From the NCBI RefSeq assembly GCF_009867135.1, contig NZ_CP047226.1, positions 1,736,001 through 1,800,000 on the forward strand: a stretch of DNA of 64,000 nt. Reading direction: 5' to 3'. The DNA comes from Moraxella osloensis (GTDB taxonomy: Bacteria > Pseudomonadota > Gammaproteobacteria > Pseudomonadales > Moraxellaceae). The notes under the pieces were generated by a model. It was not told where the DNA came from and did no database searches. It was given only the letters and a program-made list of their open reading frames with translations. Positions 58,805-64,000 of this stretch are shown piece after piece (within the stretch, counting starts at the first letter, position 1; every line of letters starts with the position of its first letter). The position numbers and the translations under genes were made by a program.

Positions 58805-59146
58805 CAGCCGTTGCCGTAAAACCACCGCCTTTAGGCGGTGGATATAAGGCAATTGCTTAACTCTATAAGATTTGCTATACTCATATCACTATATTTAATG
58901 TCTTGCACTCAACAGTTAAGTTAAGACTAAATTGCGAGTACGCAGTAACTTAACTGGTAAGACATTCCAAACACACACTTAAGCTAATCCGTGTCTATTG
59001 ACAATCCTAACGGTAGGATTAGTTTAAAATAAAAACCTTAAATGTACGGTGTGTCGTACGGGCGGTTGCCACTATTTAAGGTTTGCGGTGGGGCTTCACC
59101 GTCTTGCAGAAGGAATCCCCTTGCTTTAGAGAGAGGAGGAAGTCAA
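58805..59146 (+). mobile_element. tnpB-less IS200/IS605-type element (342 bp)
   Basis: Shares with the element at 45255 the TTTAT left flank, the left end CCGTTGCCGTAAAACCACCG with hairpin (58822-58841) and the right end from GCGGTG through GTCAA (about 59085-59146). tnpA and tnpB are absent. The middle is unrelated to tnpB and is unusually rich in inverted repeats: AATGTCTT/AAGACATT and CAGTTAAGTTA/TAACTTAACTG (58897-58966), AATCCTA/TAGGATT (59003-59020), CCTTAAAT/ATTTAAGG (59036-59081) enclosing GTACG/CGTAC. The right-end stem CCCCTTGC has a decayed partner. No coding capacity. Confidence 0.85.
58897..59146 (+). ncRNA. possible structured RNA within the tnpB-less element
   Basis: The ordered hairpins listed for the element, and the 3' stem CGGTG/CACCG that covaries with CGGTC/GACCG of the tnpB-bearing copy, point to an omega-RNA-like transcript. 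The limits and expression are unknown. Confidence 0.4.
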
Positions 59147-59147
59147 G

Positions 59148-59447
59148 ATTAGTATATTATTGGGATTGTTGGCTTGGTTGTTGCCGCTACTGGGATTAAC
59201 ACAACCTGTTTTGCTGAAGCGTTGGCTAGGTGAGGCTTGGTTTATTTTGATAATCTTTGTCAGTATGACAGCTTGCAATTTGGCGATTTGGTTTGAGCTT
59301 TATGCCCAATACAAGCGTTTAATAATTGAAGATTATAGCGCCATGCTAGATATTTTTCCTTCAAGCGTCAAATTTGGGCTTTTTTTAATTATCTTGACTC
59401 TTATTTTAAATGTCTTTTTGCTATGCCGAGCTAGAAAATTGCCTTAG
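59148..59447 (+). CDS. small membrane protein whose start codon was displaced by the element
   Basis: About 99 residues with three hydrophobic segments (ISILLGLLAWLLPLLGL, WFILIIFVSMTACNLAIWF and FGLFLIILTLILNVFLL) and a basic end. Removing the element joins TTTAT to GATTAG, which creates ATG ATT AGT in frame, with GAGTG about five bases upstream; that was probably the native start. Now the frame has no ATG. The element's right end places GAGGAGG eight bases before an ATT codon at 59148; a TTG at 59160 is another option. Whether it is still translated is open. Family unknown. Confidence 0.5.
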   Translation: MSILLGLLAWLLPLLGLTQPVLLKRWLGEAWFILIIFVSMTACNLAIWFELYAQYKRLIIEDYSAMLDIFPSSVKFGLFLIILTLILNVFLLCRARKLP

Positions 59448-59511
59448 CCACCACAATTTTTAGCCTTTTAAATCCCTTCATATATTCTTTTTTTCCCTTT
59501 GAATCGCTAGC

Positions 59512-59539
59512 CTTGCAATTTTTTGCATTGACGCCATTT
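59512..59539 (+). promoter_or_regulatory. possible sigma-32 promoter of lon
   Basis: CTTGCA, 14 bases, CGCCATTT resembles the heat-shock consensus CTTGAA-N13/14-CCCCATNT with one mismatch in each box. It lies about 80 bases before the lon start, and lon is a classic heat-shock gene. Confidence 0.5.
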
Positions 59540-59620
59540 ATATTTTTAAGTCTATCAGCAAGCCATCATTTACTCACAAATGGTCAGTTGCTTGTTGTGT
59601 TATTTAAGGGGACATAGTAT

Positions 59621-62101
59621 ATGCAAGATGATGTTTTAATGACAAATCCAGAATCATCTGAGTCGCAAGAATTCACGACGCTACCATTGTTAGCTTTACG
59701 TGATGTTGTGGTGTATCCACAAATGCAAATTGCTTTATTTGTGGGTCGCGCACCTTCAGTTAAAGCAGTCGAGCTTGCGCAAAACGAATTCGACAATAAA
59801 GTATTGGTGGTGGCACAAAAAGACTCACTATCTGAAGACATTGATGCCAGTAATCTATTTGAATATGGTACGGTGTGCCGTGTCGTTAATACCATGCCAC
59901 ATGAAAATGACGAAAATTGCATCAAAGTGCTGATTGAAGGTCTATACCGTGCCAAATTGGTCGACATTCAAGACAGCAATGAGGAAGAAGCGGTATTACT
60001 GGCCGATTTTGAAAAAGCGCCCATCACCGTGAATATGACGGCTAAAACGCAGAAATCGCACAAAGAAGCGCTAGTTACTTTGTTTAGCAAATATGCAGAA
60101 AATCGCTTACGTAACTCACGCGAGTTAATTCGTGTGGCTGAGCGCATCACCCAACTTGAAGAGTTGGTATATTTCATTGCGACGCGTGTCTCACTCAATT
60201 TATCGATTAAACAAAACTTTTTGGAAGTCGATGATTTGACTGCGCATATCAAAGCGTTGTCAGACTATTTGATTCAGCAAAGTGCTGAGCACAATATCGA
60301 GCAAGAATTACAAGAAGCGGTCCGTCGCCAGATGGAAAACAACCAGCGCGAGTATTTCTTAAATGAAAAAATGAAAGCGATAAAATCTGAGCTTTCTGAC
60401 CTTCATGAAGAACGCGGTGAAAATTATGAAGATGACGACATTGCTGAGCTAGAAAAACGTTTAGCCGAAGCCGATTTGCCAGAAGCGGTGCGTAAAAAAG
60501 CAGAAAATGAGTTTCGTAAACTCAAAACCATGCCTGCCGCCTCTTCTGAGTCATCGGTCGTACGTAACTATGTCGAGTGGATTTTAGATACGCCTTGGAA
60601 CAAAACCAGTGATGTCTCAATCGACCTCAATAAAGCCCATGACGTGCTTGACACGGACCATTATGGGTTACAAGACGTGAAAGACCGTATCTTGGAGTTC
60701 TTGGCAGTGCAATCTCGCGTGGATACCTTAAAAGGTCCGATTCTCTGCTTGGTAGGTCCGCCTGGCGTGGGTAAAACATCCTTAGGTGAATCCATTGCTC
60801 GTGCCACAGGTCGTGAGTTTATCCGTATGGCATTGGGCGGTGTGCGAGATGAAGCTGAAATCCGTGGACACCGACGTACCTATATCGGTGCTATGCCAGG
60901 TAAAATCGTACAATCACTCTCAAAAGTGGGCGTGAAAAATCCGCTATTCTTACTCGATGAAATCGATAAAATGGCGCAAGATTTTCGTGGTGACCCTGCT
61001 TCAGCGCTGCTTGAAGTGTTAGACCCATCGCAAAATCATAGCTTTAACGACCACTACTTGGATATGGATTTAGACTTATCACAAGTGATGTTTATCTGTA
61101 CCGCCAATAGTATGGATATTCCGCCTGCATTACTTGACCGTATGGAAGTGATTCGTCTACCAGGTTATACCGAAGATGAAAAAATCAGCATCGCGGATAA
61201 ATACTTAGTACCAAAAGCCATCAAGCAAAACGGCTTAAGTGATACTGAAATTGATATCACCGATGAAGCACTTAAAGCGATTGTACAGCGTTATACCCGT
61301 GAAGCAGGTGTGCGTAACCTTGAACGTGAAATCAACAAAATCGCCCGCAAAGTGGTGAAACAAAATGTTGAATCATCGGGCAAAGATAAAGCGGAAGATA
61401 AAACCGCGGCACACAAATTAACAGTCGATAGTTCAAATGTCGCTGATTACTTGGGTGTATACCAATTCGATTATGGCTTGGCGGAGCAAGAACCTGAAGT
61501 TGGCCGTGTCACAGGTTTGGCTTGGACACAAGTCGGTGGTGAGCTGTTGACCATTGAAGCAGTTGCGGTGCAAGGTAAAGGTGAACTGAATTTTACAGGT
61601 TCACTAGGTGATGTGATGAAAGAGTCAATTCGTGCGGCGATGACGGTGGTTCGTGCCCGTGCTGATAGCTTAGGCGTCAGCTATGATAAGCTCAAAGGCA
61701 CAGATATCCACGTGCATATGCCAGAAGGTGCGACCCCCAAAGACGGTCCATCCGCCGGTATTGCGTTAACGCTTGCGTTAGCCTCTGCGATGACGGGTAT
61801 TGCTATTCGCCCCGATATTGCCATGACAGGCGAAGTGACTTTGCGTGGCAAAGTGCTGCGTATCGGTGGCTTGAAAGAAAAACTGCTTGCAGCGCATCGT
61901 GGCGGTATCAAACACGTGTTGATTCCAAAATCCAATGAGCGTGACTTGGTTGATATTCCTGATAATGTCAAACAGGGCTTAAGCATCCAGCCAGTAGAAA
62001 CGATTGATGAAGTATTTAAAGCGGCGTTGGTATCACAGCCTGTGGCGCTAAAACCCAATCAATTGCCAGTCGATGCCAGTGATATTAGTTTAAAAAGCTA
62101 G
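59621..62101 (+). CDS. lon: Lon ATP-dependent protease
   Basis: Soluble AAA+ protease that degrades misfolded and regulatory proteins. The N-terminal substrate domain starts near LPLLALRDVVVYPQM (about residue 21). Walker A GPPGVGKTS lies at about residues 378-386 and Walker B FLLDEIDKM about 65 residues later. The protease domain has the Ser-Lys dyad in DGPSAG (Ser711) and GGLKEKLLAA (Lys754). The 826 residues include about 20 extra at the N-terminus compared with E. coli; an internal ATG at 59639 is a possible shorter start. A strong terminator follows. Confidence 0.95.
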   Translation: MQDDVLMTNPESSESQEFTTLPLLALRDVVVYPQMQIALFVGRAPSVKAVELAQNEFDNKVLVVAQKDSLSEDIDASNLFEYGTVCRVVNTMPHENDENCIKVLIEGLYRAKLVDIQDSNEEEAVLLADFEKAPITVNMTAKTQKSHKEALVTLFSKYAENRLRNSRELIRVAERITQLEELVYFIATRVSLNLSIKQNFLEVDDLTAHIKALSDYLIQQSAEHNIEQELQEAVRRQMENNQREYFLNEKMKAIKSELSDLHEERGENYEDDDIAELEKRLAEADLPEAVRKKAENEFRKLKTMPAASSESSVVRNYVEWILDTPWNKTSDVSIDLNKAHDVLDTDHYGLQDVKDRILEFLAVQSRVDTLKGPILCLVGPPGVGKTSLGESIARATGREFIRMALGGVRDEAEIRGHRRTYIGAMPGKIVQSLSKVGVKNPLFLLDEIDKMAQDFRGDPASALLEVLDPSQNHSFNDHYLDMDLDLSQVMFICTANSMDIPPALLDRMEVIRLPGYTEDEKISIADKYLVPKAIKQNGLSDTEIDITDEALKAIVQRYTREAGVRNLEREINKIARKVVKQNVESSGKDKAEDKTAAHKLTVDSSNVADYLGVYQFDYGLAEQEPEVGRVTGLAWTQVGGELLTIEAVAVQGKGELNFTGSLGDVMKESIRAAMTVVRARADSLGVSYDKLKGTDIHVHMPEGATPKDGPSAGIALTLALASAMTGIAIRPDIAMTGEVTLRGKVLRIGGLKEKLLAAHRGGIKHVLIPKSNERDLVDIPDNVKQGLSIQPVETIDEVFKAALVSQPVALKPNQLPVDASDISLKS

Positions 62102-62168
62102 TTTAAAAAGTTAATTTAAAAAGCTAAGCTGACACTGAAGTAAAATCTGAAATAAAAAGTAATGAAGT

Positions 62169-62203
62169 AAAAAAAAGCTGAGATGGACTCTCAGCTTTTT
62201 TTA
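62169..62203. terminator. bidirectional terminator between lon and the ferritin gene
   Basis: AAAAAGCTGAGA pairs with TCTCAGCTTTTT around five bases, with A and T runs on both sides. Confidence 0.88.
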
Positions 62204-62214
62204 TGCAGGCAAAA

Positions 62215-62763
62215 TTATTCCAGCGATGTTTCACGCGGCAAATCACCTTCTTGAGGGGCTGATGCCATGTCTTTATCTAACTCATAGAAGTTTTGGTTAT
62301 CTGCCTTATCTTTTGATGCCAAGGCAAATTTATCACGTAGGTTATTGATTAACGCTTCTTCTTCGATTTGTTCTTTGACAAACCATTGTAAGAAATTAAA
62401 CGTTGCCCAATCGCGCTCTGCCATGGCTTGGTCCACCAGTGCATAGATTTTTTTTGTATTTTCTAACTCATGTTGCCAGACGTCTTCGATACAGGTTTCA
62501 AGACTGACAGGGTTATCACGCGGTGCGGGAATCGCTTCAATTTTAGCTTCGCCACCACGCTCATTGATGTAAGCTAAAAATTTGAACATATGGTTACGTT
62601 CTTCAGCCGAATGCTTGTAGAAAAAATCTGCAATACCTCGGTAATTGTTCACTTCCGCCCAGCTGCCTAGCGCAATATATGCCTGCGCTTGTGTGGCTTC
62701 TTCCATCATTTGCTTGTTTAACGCTTGTTCCATGGTGTCTGAAATACGTTTATCGTTTGACAT
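62215..62763 (-). CDS. non-heme ferritin
   Basis: Cytosolic iron storage protein (182 residues) forming a 24-subunit shell. Four-helix bundle with ferroxidase residues: Glu near QMMEEATQAQAYIAL, the EERNHMFKF pair (Glu and His) in helix B, and IEEEALINNLRDKF in helix D. FtnA-type rather than bacterioferritin, as no haem-binding Met position is seen. The C-terminal 20 residues are acidic and extended. SD GAGGAAA lies upstream. A long inverted repeat stands about 45 bases before the start (see 62807-62851). Confidence 0.9.
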   Translation of the reverse strand: MSNDKRISDTMEQALNKQMMEEATQAQAYIALGSWAEVNNYRGIADFFYKHSAEERNHMFKFLAYINERGGEAKIEAIPAPRDNPVSLETCIEDVWQHELENTKKIYALVDQAMAERDWATFNFLQWFVKEQIEEEALINNLRDKFALASKDKADNQNFYELDKDMASAPQEGDLPRETSLE

Positions 62764-63087
62764 ATTATTTTCCTCGGATAATTATTTTTTGTGGCTAATT
62801 TTATAAGATGGCTAATCTTGACTAAACAACGTTATCTCAAGATTAGCTATCCAAATTGGCTATATAGTTTTAAGGGTAAAAAAACAGAGCATTATCAATA
62901 TTGTTGTCTCTCGCTGCCATGAATTACATTGTCATGAATTACGAGTTACATTGGTAATGACGCTCACAGTATAGATAAAAAGCTGGCAATAAACAGGATT
63001 TTTTACTCAATTTAGCTGAAAGATACACAAGCCTTTAACATAAAAATACCGGGTAAAATATTGAAAGTTATCTTAAACTTTTATTCG
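62764..63087. other. intergenic region between ferritin and transporter genes
   Basis: Non-coding, AT-rich, 324 bases. The inverted repeat at 62807-62851 is the only clear structure. No promoter is convincing. Confidence 0.4.
62807..62851 (-). promoter_or_regulatory. long inverted repeat upstream of ferritin gene
   Basis: GATGGCTAATCTTGA and TCAAGATTAGCTATC pair over 15 positions with one G-T, separated by 15 bases. If transcribed, it is a strong hairpin in the ferritin leader; otherwise a palindromic operator. It has no T run, so it is not a typical terminator, and it does not resemble a Fur box. Confidence 0.55.
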
Positions 63088-64000
63088 CTATTCAATCGCT
63101 TTGTTTTGCGTTGCCAACCAACTAAACACACAATTAATCGCCATCAAAATAGTTAAAAACCCCATCGATAGTGTCCAAGTATGACTCAAGTCTTTAAGCC
63201 ACCCTGTCACAATCGGACCGGTTATGGCGATGCTATAACCCACGGTTTGTGCCATCCCCGATAGTTCAGCGGCTTGTTGGCTATCCTTTGATTTTAAGGT
63301 AAAAATCATCATACATAAGGTAAAAATCACCCCACATCCAAAGCCTGATGCAATACTCCAAACCCATACCCAGCCTTGTAAGGGCAAAAACCCAAAGCCA
63401 AATATACCCACCAAGTTTCCCACTGCGGCAAGTAACGCTAACGTGCGTAAATTCCACTGGCTAGAGACCCATTTGGTCAACAGTAAAATCGAAGGAAAAG
63501 CGACCAATTGAAACACCATGCCCACGTTGCCTGCTTGCGCTTTGCTCAGCCCTTTATCAATGAGTAACGACGGTAAAAAACTGGCGAGCGTATAATAAAG
63601 TAGTGATTGCAAACCCATAAACGCACTAATCCACCACGCCATCGGGATTTTCCAGACTGATTTTCGGCTTGGTTGTCCTGCTTCGGCAACCGCTTGATTA
63701 ATGACTTGAGCATCATGGGTGCTAATTTTTTGCCGTAACCGCAAATGAGCAACCATTAGCCAAGCCGCCACCGCTGTCACAGAGACCCAGCCCCATACCC
63801 CCAGTGCAAATTGCCAATTGGACAAGCTGACAAGCCACATCGCAATGCCTGACGCAAAGCCAGCAAACACCGACAAAAACATCGAATAGCTTCCCATCAC
63901 AAGCCCAATGTGATTGGGGGTGTATTTTTTGATGACGGCAGGGATTAACACATTGCCGAGTGAAATCGCCAACGATAGCAGTACTGTGCCCGCTAGCAAA
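63088..64000 (-). CDS. CynX/NimT family MFS transporter, 5' end outside window
   Basis: Major facilitator superfamily transporter, C-terminal part of about 304 residues; the start lies beyond the window. About nine helices are seen. LLSLAISLGNVLIPAVIKKYTPNHIGLVMGSY matches the second to fourth helix region of CynX/NimT proteins, a group including cyanate and 2-nitroimidazole transporters. Substrate cannot be told. The gene reads leftwards and ends facing the ferritin upstream region. Confidence 0.8.
   Translation of the reverse strand, partial: LLAGTVLLSLAISLGNVLIPAVIKKYTPNHIGLVMGSYSMFLSVFAGFASGIAMWLVSLSNWQFALGVWGWVSVTAVAAWLMVAHLRLRQKISTHDAQVINQAVAEAGQPSRKSVWKIPMAWWISAFMGLQSLLYYTLASFLPSLLIDKGLSKAQAGNVGMVFQLVAFPSILLLTKWVSSQWNLRTLALLAAVGNLVGIFGFGFLPLQGWVWVWSIASGFGCGVIFTLCMMIFTLKSKDSQQAAELSGMAQTVGYSIAITGPIVTGWLKDLSHTWTLSMGFLTILMAINCVFSWLATQNKAIE

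Noticed and set aside
58805..59146. The mini-element as a self-splicing intron (IStron-like) that would restore the start codon
   Set aside because: Structured and inserted at a start codon, but I could not find the paired core segments of a group I intron or a group II domain V; no support beyond position.

Overview
The window is chromosomal DNA of a gammaproteobacterium of the family Moraxellaceae, most likely Moraxella osloensis or a close relative. This rests on the overall gene set (Acinetobacter/Moraxella-type pilus minor pilin operon, pilin-adjacent O-oligosaccharyltransferase, cbb3 accessory genes) and moderate G+C content. I could not run a 16S comparison, so the species is a guess and the family is the firmer call.

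Layout. 1-7000: a partial ThrE-type amino acid exporter, a YgiQ radical SAM protein, a small AT-rich secreted orphan, a DUF2905 protein, a VWA lipoprotein and upp. 7110-12780: one complete rRNA operon read leftwards (16S, tRNA-Ile, tRNA-Ala, 23S, 5S) with a strong terminator and two tandem promoters. 12970-22600: ordinary metabolic genes (ccoG-fixH, PHP phosphoesterase, yciB-yciI, a flavoprotein, an APC permease, mnmC).

22613-37872: the most interesting block. Eleven tightly packed leftward genes encode an O-oligosaccharyltransferase, an initiating sugar-phosphate transferase, a complete pseudaminic acid pathway (pseB, pseC, pseF, a fused pseG-pseH, pseI), a flippase and three glycosyltransferases. 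One of these is of family GT52, the lipooligosaccharide sialyltransferase family. Divergent from them lies the type IV major pilin gene with a sigma-54 promoter and paired palindromes, followed by an alkaline-phosphatase-fold transferase and a 46-residue CPYC protein. There is no polymerase or capsule export gene, so I read the locus as a dedicated pilin glycosylation island.

37882-46993: the minor pilin operon fimU-pilV-pilW-pilX-pilY1-pilE-pilE, read leftwards. fimU is cut by a TnpB-only IS200/IS605-type element. 47308-57446: comF, an outer membrane phospholipase with an expanded repeat, a DUF3465 lipoprotein, dsbD, gspG, a gspF gene split by an IS630-family element, an unknown gene and an AraC regulator.

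57447-64000: a probable structured non-coding transcript before a 5-formyltetrahydrofolate cyclo-ligase gene; a 342-bp tnpB-less relative of the first element, inserted exactly at the start codon of a small membrane protein gene; lon with a heat-shock-like promoter; ferritin; and a partial CynX/NimT-type transporter. The two IS200/IS605-type copies share a TTTAT left flank, both ends and an RNA hairpin that shows a compensatory base-pair change, which suggests a conserved omega-RNA. Both insertion-split genes can be rejoined in frame at base resolution, so the insertions look recent.
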